DNA of 64,000 nt, taken from the NCBI GenBank assembly GCA_036362985.1, contig JAYGXS010000004.1:25972633-26036632 (forward strand), written 5' to 3'. This DNA comes from Ligula intestinalis (Eukaryota; Platyhelminthes; Cestoda; Diphyllobothriidea; Diphyllobothriidae). Numbering within the stretch: position 1 is the stretch's first letter; each line of letters begins with the position of its first letter. This document shows positions 11,388 through 22,919 of the stretch, one piece after another. The position numbers were made by a program, and so were the translations under genes. Under the pieces are notes generated by a model. That model was not told where the DNA came from. It made no database searches and saw nothing but the letters and a program-made list of their open reading frames with translations.

Positions 11388-12800
11388 TATATTCACCAAT
11401 TAATGGGTGCACCCCGATCCAGTATGCTTCCTGAAGTAAACAAAATCCGCGCAGTTAGAAGATGCCACATATCGGCAACCATCTGCCAAGCAGATGTGCG
11501 CCAAGCTCTGATAGCGGAGAGGGTTGAGGGCGCTTGGGGTTAACTTGATGCAGAACTGTTTCCGGCTTATTTACCTTTATTTGGTCAAGCATCAGCCTGA
11601 CCACTTGCTGGCCGGAAACACAAAGATGTACGCCGCACACACAGATGGCGCATGAAGGCTAATAAGACAAAGAAGGCACGAACCGAAGTGTATTCAGACT
11701 GATGTTTCGAAAGCACTCTCCGTTCCACCATCAGAGTGATGTGAAAAGCGTGCCTGCCCCTCGTCAGCCGACAGTCTGATACGTTGTTGGTGCACGCATG
11801 ACCAGCATAAAACCCGATCTCACCGCCGCGCCCACGAGCTTGGCATCAACTCATGCGCGCACCAACAAGTGATCAGTCCGTCGGCTGACGAGGGACAGGC
11901 CAGGAAGCACGCTGAATTGTCAACAAATACGACGGTCGCAAAGGGGACAAATGTCACGCGAGCCCTCCAGCGGCCAATCAGCAGCAAACAGGCAGGTCAA
12001 GTTTGTGCGTCGAGCACAGATATAATACTAGGCTGGCGGCAAAGCTAAACCAATCACAACAAGCAGGCAGACTCACCACATTACTCTCTTGATGGAACTG
12101 AGCATGTTTTCAAAACGTCAGTCTAAATACACTCTGGTTCATAAACTCGTCCCCTGTTTGTCTGATTTGGGGATGATGCAAATGGTATATAAATACATAT
12201 ATTCAAACATAAATGGGTGTAAACTGATCCATAGGCTTCCTGAAGCAAACGAGCTCCGTATGAGAGTTAACGGTCACGACCAGGCAACCAACTAACAGGC
12301 AGAAGTCAACCAAGTTATAGTTGCAGAGAGAAGGTACGACAGAAAATGCAGGTAGATTGACAAAGTCTGTTTCGGGCTTATGCCGCCTTCCTTCAACAAA
12401 TAATAACCCTGAATACCAGGTGAGGCTGGAAACAATCATAAACTCAAGTAGGGCGCAGACAGTCCAAACAAACTGGGTCTAGCAGATGGGTCATAAGCAC
12501 TTCATCCCACCGAGGTTCATCAGTGCCTCGCCACCAGTCACTCTCTGACACTGAATAGCGGGTATTTATTCAGACAAGAATGGGCGCACCGACCTATTGG
12601 CTCTGCAAAGCAAATAAGCTCCGTATAGGTGACAAAGTTCACGAATCTTAAAAACCCGCAAAATCGAACTCGGATTAGCTATGGCAGCAGAGGTGTTAAC
12701 AACGGCGATGCAGATGATGTAATACAGCTAAAACAAGTACCTGTTCTGCCAGTATGAGCTGTCGTTCAACCTCAGTTTATACTACTGACTGCGGTTATCC
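11385..12800 (+). repeat. Three degenerate direct repeats around the foldback
   Basis: Units starting near 11395, 12205 and 12578 share the pattern 'AATGGGTGCACC..ATCC..T.GGCTTCCTGAAGCAAAC.A.CTCCG'. Two are followed by GTTTCCGGCTTAT or GTTTCGGGCTTAT at comparable offsets. They flank or follow the nested inverted repeat, so that element may have inserted within a tandem or duplicated repeat. Confidence 0.45.
11643..12185. mobile_element. Nested inverted-repeat (foldback) element
   Basis: The outer arms are about 11643-11740 and 12087-12185, for example AGTGTATTCAGACTGATGTT against the complement of AAACGTCAGTCTAAATACAC. The inner arms are about 11743-11804 and 11850-11915: CTCGTCAGCCGACAGTCTGA and TTGTTGGTGCACGCATGA pair with TCATGCGCGCACCAACAA and GTCCGTCGGCTGACGAG. 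The arms are unevenly spaced, and the sequence between the inner right arm and the outer right arm is unmatched. There is no coding content. It resembles the inverted-tail architecture of the PLE copies, but the family link is not shown. Confidence 0.6.
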
Positions 12801-13363
12801 AGTTGAGACTGATTGACTTCGGTCACAGTTTTAACATCAGGTTTTAATCTATACCTTAAAGAACCTTAGTTCCGACCGATTTATTCCAAGAAAGTGATTG
12901 ATTCCTGAGGAGGTGTAAAGGTCTGCAGGTTCAAAGTTTGGCTGTCTACCAGAAAACACACGTAAAAGGTTGGAGGACCCGAAGACGAGCTGATCCCCTG
13001 GCAGCTGTGTCATGCAGCAGACGAATATCAGTAAAGCATCTGTTTGGGCATCTGACTAGGGCTGGCGCTGCCAGCAAGGTGTGTCGTATAACCTCAAAAT
13101 AAGACGAAAACTGTCGTTTGCAGCACTTAAGTATTGGGAGCAACAGTCACGTGTTAGCTTTTGATGCTATGCTTTAAGATACTCTGCCCTGCATATAAAT
13201 CAAATAGCAGCAGCTCAGCCGTGGTAGACAGCCGTGAGATGACAGCGACTGTTCAGCATCACTCTCAGTAACCTGGCCTGGTTTCACTTGGTTATCCAAT
13301 TAGAGGATTTGTGCTTCTTATGGACTCGACGAATTCAAACGTGTCCAGTAGACTATGCGGTGC

Positions 13364-14140
13364 TATTCAGTGCCGAATCGGTTTCAGCTTTTCTGCCAGC
13401 CACCTTGCAATTGCATGGTTTGGTAAACTGCATTTAGTACCTACAACGTCGGAGGAGGCGGCGGCGGCGGCAGAGTATTTCAAATCAACGCTCGTTAATT
13501 ATTGCTATCAGTATTTTCGAACTAAACCTCTAGGAATCGGGCAAGTCTAGAAGAAACATCTTGAGAAACTCAAATTCTTGCGCCAAAATACTGCGATAAT
13601 CCTAACTAAAACGGACAACGGTTCTGGTCTCGTTCTTTTGACTAAAAGTGTTAACGTCTCAAAGGGTGAATCAATCCTGGCTGACGAAACTAAGTTCAAA
13701 AGGGAAATACAGAATAAGGATCAAACCGAGAGCGTAGAATCTCAACTCAATGCTTGTCTTCGGAAATTGAAAGACCAAGGTTTTCTTAATGAACAAGAAT
13801 TAATAGCGCTGAAACCCACAGGCACAGTGCTCCCAGGGCTCTATGGTTCGCCTCAGATTCACAAACCAGACGTTATAATACGGCCAATAATTGATATGTG
13901 CAATTCACCATATCACGCAGTTACTAGGTGGCTGGCAGAAAGCTGAAACCGATTTGGCACCAAATAGCATCGCATAGTCTAGGGTACACGTTTGAATTCA
14001 TCGAGTCCAAAAGAAGCACAAACCCTAATGGGAAAACGATGCTATACTTTGAGGTCGCGTCACTGTTCACCAACATTCCCTTCACAGAAACCATAGAATT
14101 AAAGGATTATTCGTATGAGTGATTCCGCCTCGAAATCCAA
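13364..14140 (+). mobile_element. PLE RT fragment with inverted piece at its 5' end
   Basis: The plus strand encodes EYFKSTLVNYCYQYFRTKPL, a TAG stop, EKHLEKLKFLRQNTAIILTK, LKPTGTVLPGLYGSPQIHKP, RPIIDMCNSPYHAVTRWLAE and, after a frameshift near 13940, LGYTFEFIESKR and YFEVASLFTNIPF, ending near 14120-14140. This runs from the pre-RT region to RT motif A. The usual motif A aspartate (FDV..LFTN) is Glu here. Motif C is missing. The first 55 bases (13364-13420) are the reverse complement of 13926-13966, so the copy begins with an inverted fragment of itself. Confidence 0.83.
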
Positions 14141-14779
14141 CAATTCAGTAAACTTATCCGACCACAGTTTCCTCACGCCCCGTTCATACGATCTGTAGGT
14201 CTTGGGCATGTGTTTCCTCTGTGAGTGTCGTCATTACCTTGAAACATTTGATACTGCTTTCTGGTTGTTCGATTGAAATAACTAGATTTTATTTGAGAGG
14301 GTACGAAACACCCCAGAAATTTTAGATAAAATATAACATTATTTGAAACCCATGTTATAAGGAACCAGCCCTGTGTGGGTTTTGTGGGTATTTTTGAAAA
14401 TTGAATTCTATGAAGTTTCTTCCATATCCGTTCATGGCTTTGACCAAATGGATGATGCCTGAGGTAGATTTTAGACCAAGAGAACTTTTTTATGTAATTT
14501 CACCAAAAATGGTTACGGATTTCGTCAAAATACCACCGTCTTTCCTTGTGTGCCACTGCGAATTCGCTATATTGTACTTTGGACTCTCTCTCGCTCTACC
14601 TCTCTCACTTCTTGAGCTTTGAACTTGTTGTTTGCTACTTACCACTCCCTGAATTTAAAATGCAAACCTTGGTTAACTGATCCTACGACAACTTCTCTGA
14701 CTGTGCATGCTATGAGATCAGTTTTGAATTAACCAAATTAATTAGCAAACTGATGTGTGCGGGATTCAGTTTGATGACA

Positions 14780-14885
14780 GAAAATGTCCTCTTCAATTGG
14801 TGAATGCAAATTGGGGAAAACAGTGAGGCACAAAACCTGTGGGTTCGAATTTTGGGTGCGCTGGCCATACTTGATCTCAAAATAA
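14780..14885 (+). repeat. Possible tRNA-derived SINE fragment
   Basis: TGTGGGTTCGAATTTTGGG resembles a pol III B-box/T-arm, and an A-box-like TTGGTGAATGCAAATTGG lies about 60 bases upstream. No tRNA cloverleaf can be closed, so this is weak. Confidence 0.25.
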
Positions 14886-15479
14886 TTGTAGATTTGAAGA
14901 GTCTGTGTGCGTGTGTGTTTCGATGGCATGTTTTTGTCGAAAAATAAAAACTGTCCCTCAGGCAGTGGATCATGTGAAAACCGGGCTACCTTGTTATTGC
15001 TGTTGTGCGTCGGAGATGATCAGCAATTTTCGACCAAGGAGGAAGTAAGCATGCGAACCGTATTTCTGCACAATCCTAGCAGTCCTGTGAAGGCAACTTA
15101 TGCACACTGACACATTTTGAGTAAACAGCATCAATAGGCATACACTGCAATAGCTAGCGCGTCAAGCATGGTCAAGACGTTATATAGACAACAGAGGAGC
15201 TATAAAAGTAGGAATATAAAATAAATAAGGCAATGAAATATCTATTTTACTATGTGCGTGAAACATAATGCATCAAGACCTAGCATTGAAGAACATCCCT
15301 GAGTGACAGGGTTGACTTTCCAAACGAAGATTCTTCATTTCAGCAGAAACCTTGCAGATGAAATTTCCGAGTAGACAATAGAGGTGAGACTTATTTGCCA
15401 AATGAAGAACATTTCGCAAAATTAAACTAGTCATGCCGTATACCTTTTAAGCGGTGAAAGCAGCATTCTTAGAAAGTTG

Positions 15480-16300
15480 TGGACTCTGCAGGAGAAGATG
15501 CCACCGCTGGAACAAAATGTTAATTGGCCTAATGTTGCGAATCCTGGCTTGAACCCATTATCAGAAACAACCGCAACAAACGGTACGGCAGGCAATGGCT
15601 GTAGTCTTCGACCAGATCTGCTGCAGTTGTAGGCAAAGCGACTACGTTGGAGAAACCAGGAGATTATTCCTAAGGCAAATGGCCGCGCACGTAGCAGCAG
15701 CGAGGACGAATAGTAAAGGCACTTAGTCTCAGGTTGCAGCTCGATCGACGGCCATATTTTAAACTTTACCGAGGCTAAAATCCTCACAAGAGGTGACAAC
15801 CGCATGGAGCGCATACTGCTTAAGTCAGGGTTCTCAGACCCGTAGTCTGTCAACAAACGCAATTACCTGCCGAACCCCTATTCCGTGCGGAGACTTTGAC
15901 TGGGCAAGCGAATCACTCGCGTTCGGAGTGCGCGGGCGACCAGAATTTTGTTGACTAAGAGCCGCATAATTATCACGCCAACATCCAACACGGAGGATGA
16001 AATCGTGGTTACATATGACTCGAACGCGGAATACCAAGCCATAATCGCATCAATTGTGATCCCAAGCAGTGACCAGAAGAGCTGTTAATTTTGGTACGCA
16101 TGCGGTCGCCTGGCCGCTATAGGCTATAAATACCGCGCAGCGTATGGCTCTATCACCCCTTTCTGCGGTAGTGTCTCTGATAATTGGTTCAGGCTAGAAT
16201 CCGAAACGCCAGGCCCATAAACTTCCTATTCCAGCAGTCGCATCTTCTTCTTTTGAACTGCTTCTCGGAATTCGCTTGTTCGCTTCTATCAGCAAAGTTG
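15480..16300 (+). mobile_element. PLE GIY-YIG unit flanked by inverted tails
   Basis: GIY-YIG coding lies at about 15600-15890: CRQSDYVGETRRLF, RQMAAHVAA, then DNRMERILL and TNAITCRTPI across frames. It continues with the C-terminal part NHSRSECAGDQ to about 16040. The 3' tail at 16150-16270 (TGATAATTGGTTCAGGCTAG, CCGAAACGCCAGG, CCAGCAGTCGCATCTTC) is matched in reverse complement by 15490-15590 (GAAGATGCCACCGCTGG, TTGCGAATCCTGGCTTGAAC, CCATTATCAGA). RT sequence is entirely absent. Several frameshifts and stops make it inactive. A TATA-like GCTATAAATA occurs at 16125. Confidence 0.78.
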
Positions 16301-16319
16301 TGGACTCTTGGAGTTGGCT

Positions 16320-17080
16320 TGTCCGAAGCCTCAACAACTGCCGACAAAGAGATTGCCTCATTTTCCGCGCTAGACTTGGGTGTATGGCCATCGTTTACAG
16401 AAACCACCTAACAATTAAGCCAAGAACGGCGAAGACGTCATGTTTCACGCCACTGAACGAAACCTTTTTAATTTCTTTTGCGTGCAAAAACAACCTGCCG
16501 CGTTTTTGTGGCCAGCTTTCAAACCAAACACGCGTATTACAGGTTTACTACCGATCTTTGATGTAACAACAAAATAGACGAGTTGGTTTGCATTCTGTTT
16601 TTGAAAAAATTCTTCGCGTCCGTGGCAGTGGAGAGGGCTCCGTGTAAAAACTAAGGATCTAAGAAATTGATAAGTTCTTCTTGCGTTGCGAGCAAAAAAA
16701 GCCTCAACAGATAGAGCTGCTGCTTCAAACATTCGCTAATGTCCAAAACCATAGTGGCCCAATGAATGAAAGGGTGCTGATGCGCCCCAGAAGAGATGCC
16801 AGTTAAAAAGCGGTGTTCAACTGGTCCAAAAGTTTTGGTATCTGTCAGATGACATAAACACGTACGTTTAAAACAGCTGAGAAACTTTGTTTTCTGGAAG
16901 TCATCAGCTGAGGCGTGAAAAACGCGTTTGGAAGAGAATGCAAGGGTTGTTTTTCTCGTCGTAATTGTGATTGTTTACATTTTTGATGACATGCATAGAC
17001 TGGATTAAAAAGGTCAGGAATATCATTTGAAGCTGAGTTATATGCTCTTCCTAAACCTCAGATAGCTACAGATACTACCC
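16320..17080. other. Non-coding interval, nothing identified
   Basis: Overlapping short open frames occur on both strands near 16190-16730. They show no domain, splice structure or repeat match; the ones before 16310 lie within the PLE tail. Confidence 0.3.
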
Positions 17081-17084
17081 ATAA

Positions 17085-17245
17085 TTAAGAAGAAGAAGAC
17101 GATGACTCGATCGCTGGGACAATACTCTTATTCGCCCGATGTTTTGATATCCTGTGGATTTGCCATCAGAGACATAGTCAGAGAGCAAAAGCAGATGCGG
17201 TAGCACATGCACAGCAGTTTGCAGTATTTATCGGATACAGTAACT
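17085..17245 (-). mobile_element. Solo PLE tail
   Basis: Read on the minus strand it follows the tail consensus of the 15.5, 40.2 and 48.0 kb elements: a GTCTCTGATGG block, AATCCACAGGATATCAAAAC, CGGGCGAATAAGAGTATTGT and CCCAGCGATCGAG. No coding remnant adjoins it. Confidence 0.55.
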
Positions 17246-17249
17246 GCTG

Positions 17250-18850
17250 CAAACATACGACGACAATTAACCGTAATCGCCTTCTTGAATGTTGATGGTC
17301 TGTTGAACAGCATGCGGGCTCTGACCTGCTGACCTTTTTTCACGCCTGGTGGATTCGACGATCGGATCGATGGATGATTGCCCGGTCATCTGGCCTTCCG
17401 TTACTGGTATAGGATTAGGCGCTGACCTCTAATTATTTCCTGGGTCTCACATGTTCGCTTGTATTGGCAACTGCCCATAATGCAGTCAGCTTAGCAACCT
17501 CGACAGGTTTTTTCAGTGTTTCTGTTTGTACACAAAGTAGGTCCCTCTAGGGTGAACGAATGGTTTTCTGTAGAAAAAGTTTTTCTGCAAGAAAGCGTCT
17601 CCTTCGGCTAAAAATAGGACCTGCTTGGGCGTACAACGCGTTAAACGTGTGGGTGAAGTTTTTGTGAAGGGCCAAATGCTGAGGAGGCCTACACGAATTG
17701 AGACTAGAGATTAAAGACAGAAACGCGTTGTCTGCAAGTTAGTTTTTCTAGCGCACGGTGGACATAGAAGATAGCGGGTTAAATGCACAAATAGTCCTCT
17801 GAACCGGAAGGAAAATTTGTCTTATCACGCAACCTAAATGAAAAATTATGTTCCAACTCGAGGCAGGGCAGATGTTGCGCACCAAGTTGCCTTTGTTTCA
17901 AGAAATATTAACTGAGTTTTAATTTAGTTTATCAGAATTCATGCAAGGATCTGATCCCGAAATTGAGCAGAAGGCCATCTGTGGTACAGAGCTTCTGATA
18001 TCCGCGTCGAATACAGTATCAATGTACCCCAGCGCAGGTTGGTAAACTGTGGCGAAGTTTAAGTTGTTAGCAATTTTTTTTATGTTTAGAGTTAATACCG
18101 ACAGTAGTGTGAAGTCGACATCAGCACTAAGTGCAGATAAATTAAAATGGTAGGTAAGGGGTCAGCGTCTGGTCTCATTAACGGAAATGAAGAAATGCGT
18201 TTCTGATAAGGAATGATTACTTAAGTGGGATTGTGATCTTGATTCTCGTGCAAAGGCAGCATATGCCAGGATGTCGGCCTTTGAGCATACGCCGTTTCAG
18301 CTGCCTTAAAGACTGCACCTAGTAAACAGGATAAGTACATAGACAATATGATTTTTTCTATCAGTTTCCAAAGCCGTCGTTAAGTCAAATAAATTTATGA
18401 AAAACGCAAAAAAATATCCTTTCTGCTGCTCAACTGATAGAAAAACATTTCTTTTTGCAATCCATTTTTCGAAAAACGTTTGCATTCTGGTTTCTTATTA
18501 TGATATTTTTTTGACTTTTCAACATCCATTCAGTTAGCTTCTTAGCTGTACCTTTACTAATGCCTCTCATAATGTTCACAATAACGTCCACTTCCATTGC
18601 AAAATTTATGAGTACTTTTTGGTATCTTTTTATTGACATGGAAAAATGTATGCTGTTATATACGGCCAGCATTGAGAAATCGGTGTCAGCGCTGGGTGGA
18701 CGGCAAGTATGGACAGTAGACAAATAGTAATTACCTTCGATGGCAATTTGTAGCCACCGACAATTGTTCTATAGCGGAGACGAATGCAATGTCTATTAAT
18801 TGACACTTCAGAATTGGTGTATAGATTCTCACTGATTGATTAGGAAGCTC
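17250..18850. other. Non-coding interval, nothing identified
   Basis: AT-rich sequence with scattered short frames and no repeat or gene signature that I can support. Confidence 0.3.
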
Positions 18851-18859
18851 AGTTGTCCT

Positions 18860-19090
18860 GTTCTGCCTTAGGGGTTCAGCCAACAAGCACCTGCACGGTG
18901 GGTACACTCATAGGCAGAAGAGCATTTCTGACCTATTAGCCGTCATCAGCTAGTCATACCCAACTCCACGCGGGACGCCGTCCGAGGCCCAAACCCGCGA
19001 CCTTTGTTAGAAGCACAGCACTCTGACAGGCTGATGGCGGCTAATATACCAGAAATTGCCATTCCACTCTCCCTTGTCCTTGTCGGTAAT
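18860..19090 (-). repeat. SINE-like repeat with tRNA-like head and inverted edges
   Basis: The minus strand contains GTCAGAGTGCTGTGCTTCTA, then AGGTCGCGGGTTTGGGCC, resembling an anticodon arm plus T-arm. It is flanked by short inverted edges (ATTAGCCGTCATCAGC at 18938, GCTGATGGCGGCTAAT at 19028). The block CCAGAAATTGCCATTCCA and CCTTGTCCTTGTCGG recurs in reverse complement at 41636-41690, so this is a dispersed family. Confidence 0.5.
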
Positions 19091-19094
19091 GTTC

Positions 19095-20835
19095 ATCTCA
19101 CAGTCGATTTTTTGTATGACAGGCTGGAATTAGTAGTGCCCCAGTGAATGCAGAGTACAAGCTCCACTGATAGTGGGCCAGATGGGTCGACTATTTTAAG
19201 TAGCCACACTGTGTGTCCTTGGAACTGTGTGAAATGATGAGGATTCCCAGGTGCAATGGATGATTGGGTAGGAAAGACTTTATGAATAATAATGGCTCTT
19301 TCACAAAACAAAACGATTTATTGAATTCAAATTTGCAATCCTCCATGATGATGAGTTTGTTTCGATTAGTGAAGTTGAAGCAGCCCACACTATGTACATA
19401 CAGCCAAACAGGTATCATGGCCTGCTAGGCGCAAGCTCAGTTTGGAAGAGTATTCTGACATCTAATTTACTTCGAATGCTTACCACGTCTCACTTTTCGA
19501 CAAAAAGCAGTACAATCGGGAAATGGAGTTAATTTTTTTGCGCGGAAATTCCAACCAGACCTCGTACCGATGAACTTGTTGAGTATCTTTCAGTTTGTGT
19601 GTAGCCGATGTTCCGGGAGTTTATAGCTCTCCGACTTGATTCGCTTGACCAACGTTTACGCCATTAATTACCTCACAAGTTTTTTTACACTGATTCGCTT
19701 CAGTAATTGTTCGCTCAACAGCAGCACGTGCCGAAACCTACTACAAAACTTCCTGAGTTGGAATTAAATTGGGCGCTTTTTACTGTCCCTTCGCCGACTA
19801 GGACGCGGATTTTTGCGTCGTTTGCGCTGCTGTTCGCAAGAATGTTAACCCATACAAATTAGCGTCTTAATTTGCATTTCCCCACTTTTTTGGCAATCTG
19901 GAATGAGAACGAACAAATAAAAAAAAACACAATTCTTAGCATAAATAAAAAAGCTAAAAAGCTCTTTATTTCAAAATGGCACCTGACAAAAGTGCAGTCA
20001 AGTTAAAGACAGAATGCATGAAAGATACGACAAATAAAATTTTCAAATCGTTCCGTACTACTTTACTACTCCAGGTGCGTTTTGAGTCATCTTTAAGTTG
20101 TTTCTTCCGAGACTACTTCCTAAACCAGATTAAGGCGGCTTTTTGCCTTCTGAATCTGAGGCCACAGCAGTTAGCTGGACTGAGTTGTTCTTCATTTCTA
20201 CGATGATTACTTCAAGGCAGAAAATCCCTGCGTATCTTCTTTGTTTTTTCTCCGACTGATCGCTTATTTAAAAAAAAGTTTAAACTAACGGAAGATGGTT
20301 TTGCCTTCTTCGTGTCCAGGTTCATCAATGTTCACTTATTCGGTGGTGTTTTTAAGGACTGCTTAAGGACTGTTCAAGGGTATCTTGCGTTTGCACAGGC
20401 ACGGTGTGAGCAGCTGTAACTTTTAACGATGTGATTGTATAGTTTGCGGTGGTAATGGTTATCACGTTAGGTTAAGTCTTTATTCATACAGTCGCAACGG
20501 ATAACAGACTAAAAATTCGAACGTACCAATCTATTCACTGGTTTAGTTGATTAACCACAACTAATCGGAGCAACCATCTTATTATTTTAACCAATTTTAT
20601 TTTACATGGCAGTCTGTTTCATTTTACCTTCTGTATGAGTACTGTTTTGCAATTTCTAACTACTGCCTAACAGCAACTACTTTATATTGATTTTAAGCCA
20701 TGCAAAATATTCGGGTCTTTTACGAGACATAAGTTTTGGGCTGCATTTCATGTCCTTGTTTCCTGATGCTGCTTATCCAATCAGCGAAACCCTCAACAAC
20801 GGTATTATTACTTTTCATTTTGTTACACCGACTCT
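19095..20835. other. Non-coding interval upstream of the 20842 exon
   Basis: No convincing upstream exon of the AJM-like gene is seen. A 76-codon frame at 19976-20206 (MAPDKSAVKLKTEC...) starts with a plausible ATG but has no clear donor or family. It is not called. Confidence 0.3.
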
Positions 20836-20841
20836 TTTTAG

Positions 20842-21763
20842 TCCAAAGACAAAAACGGTGTTGGCGTTCGCCGTCGAGCGCTGCGAAAACGAACGCCAGG
20901 ACTAGGTGAAACCCCAGAGGACTCCGACTCAGGCTCCTGTGGGTCGAATGAGTTCTCTAATCCTACTTCCTCCTCTGAGGATGAGGCCGAGTATGACGCT
21001 GGTTCCGGGTTCTTGACTTCCCACGTCGGGCCAACGAATTATCCTTCACCCTATGAGCTGTCAGCAGTTAAAGGCGATAAAGCCTGTGATTGTTCTCAAC
21101 CTCCCTGGAACCGACTCTCGCGCATTGAGGAAAAAAGCTGTATAAATGAAGGTACTGAAGCCGTCGGAGAATCAGACCCCGACTCACCGGAAGAAACCGA
21201 TGTGGTTTTGCACTTTGTGGAAATGGGAGCATCTGCCTCCACGCCGCATCTCCCTCCAGACAATCAAAATCGTCTTGACTATCAATCCGCCAATCAGACG
21301 ACTTCTGTGCCTATGTCAACCAATCAGACACGTAGACCGACTGAAGACGCAAATCAAGCGCGCACGGGTGATCAAAGTGGCCACTCATTGGCTGAGAGTG
21401 ACGAGCAGGCAACGACAACAGGAAGCGAGTCACAGGCTACAACAATCTCAGTTCAAAAGTCCACTATTCCACAGTCCACACCTGGCGCGGTGGTTCCAAA
21501 TTTTTCGCGATCTCCAGCGGAAGTACTTGTCCCGTTAACCGCGACCAGGGTCGACCTAGGTGATCAACAGAGCACTGACAGTGATACTCAAGATGGACTA
21601 ACAGAGGAAAGGGAAGATACTTTAAAAATGTCCATAATGCTCCCAAATGCTCAAATGAGAGATATTCCTGAGGGCAAGAAACAGCATCTACAGCATCGGC
21701 ATTACGTCTCGGCGTTGGATGAGACCCTGCGGCCCGAAGTGGAACTTGTCTCGTCAAAAAGAG
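20842..21763 (+). CDS. Probable internal coding exon of the AJM-like gene
   Basis: Open reading frame of 307 complete codons plus one base, bounded by splice signals. The acceptor is a pyrimidine-rich run ending in TTTTTAG at 20841; an in-frame stop (TAG) overlaps it, so coding must begin at the acceptor. The donor reads AGAG/GTAGGC after 21763. The peptide begins SKDKNGVGVRRR and is acidic and Ser/Thr/Gln-rich, with repeated NQTT/NQTR and SQATT patches and an SSSEDEAEYD motif near residues 43-52. It has no hydrophobic segment, consistent with a disordered scaffold. The exon ends with one base of a codon, and the acceptor at 33869 supplies the other two (G+GT = Gly). Codon composition and GC content are clearly higher than in the flanks. 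No homologous domain is recognised, so gene membership is inferred from phase and composition. Confidence 0.62.
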
Positions 21764-22309
21764 GTAGGCAATATTCTAATGTTTTTTCTTCTTGATCTCG
21801 GAATCGTTTTAACTTTGCAAGTTGGTGTGTGAGCGAAGACAGATTTTTGGCAACGTACACATGCCGAATCCTATGGCGTTTCCATGTGAAGCTTTTACGG
21901 AATTTCTTTTTGTTCATGGCAAATGACACTTTTTCGAAAGGTCTCATTTTCCGGCAATTATTTGTTAGAGCTCTATCAGACGCCCTCCATTAGGCTGAGG
22001 GTCTGTCTCGGTTTCTGCGTATCCAAAGTAATTGCGACGCTAATTCATTAACTTCATTACCATTCAGGCCAGTCGCAGTGGCTACTTCAAAGTTCCTGTC
22101 CTCCTAATTATCTGTACAATTTTCATTCAAATTTCAGTTACGATTATCGTTACATCTTCTTTTCATATTTCATTGTTTGTTTACATAATTGCCTATACTA
22201 GAAGCTGATATATGCATTTACGCTATCTTGATCATAATAGGGATAAATGCGACATTGCTCTTTCAACGGACCCAGCAACCCTATTCGACAGACTTTCCCT
22301 GATATCTCC

Positions 22310-22400
22310 CACTGACAGGTCTGTATGTAAGCAGTCAGCTGAGTTGTTACTGAACGCTGCCGTCTGCTAGACACTAGAGTACCGGGTGCCTCATAAGTGA
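22310..22400 (+). repeat. Short dispersed repeat fragment
   Basis: GCAGTCAGCTGAGTTGTTAC and TGAACGCTGCC resemble GCAGCTGTAGAAGCGAGCTG and TTACTCAATGCTGC at 41915-41942. Family unknown, extent approximate. Confidence 0.3.
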
Positions 22401-22644
22401 CGATCTGTCAGGCGTAAAGTAGATTCCGTATCTCATAAACTGTCAACCGAAATTCTAACTGTGTTTTTTACTCAAACAATTACCTAAATAGGGTTGCGAT
22501 ATTAATTAGCGTGCGGTCTAATTAGGCTGTTGCCGGCTTTTGCAATATTTTTTTCTAACCACCTGCAGAAGTAGTCCTCTGCAATAACTGGCTACCTAAG
22601 AAGCATGCGTTTTTTTTCAGTGTGATTATCAGTACGCTTTTTTA

Positions 22645-22720
22645 ATTGAAATATGTTTCACAGAGAAAAATGCAAAAATATATTCTGTCTTGTACTGATT
22701 TGCTAGAAAATTAAGCCTTA
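22645..22720 (+). repeat. Short dispersed repeat, second copy at 62.4 kb
   Basis: TTGAAATATGTTTCACAGAG and AAAAATGCAAAAATATATTC match the segment at 62417-62460 (TTGAAATATATTTCACAGAG, ACATGCACAAACATATTCC). Both then carry a TCGGTTT(G/T)AAA block 50-90 bases downstream. The element class is unknown. Confidence 0.4.
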
Positions 22721-22919
22721 GACAAGCAATCAACGTAAAGAGGCGGTATCTTTCGGTTTTAAAATACTTCATCAATTGCCGAATTATGTTGAATCTGACC
22801 TGCAGGGTTTCCAAACTACATTTTATGCTCGTCCCATGCGAAGAGGAGCGCACATTTCATTAGTTTATGAGAAAACCGTCCCACAGTACCTTTTATTTGC
22901 TCATATATTTACTCACCAA

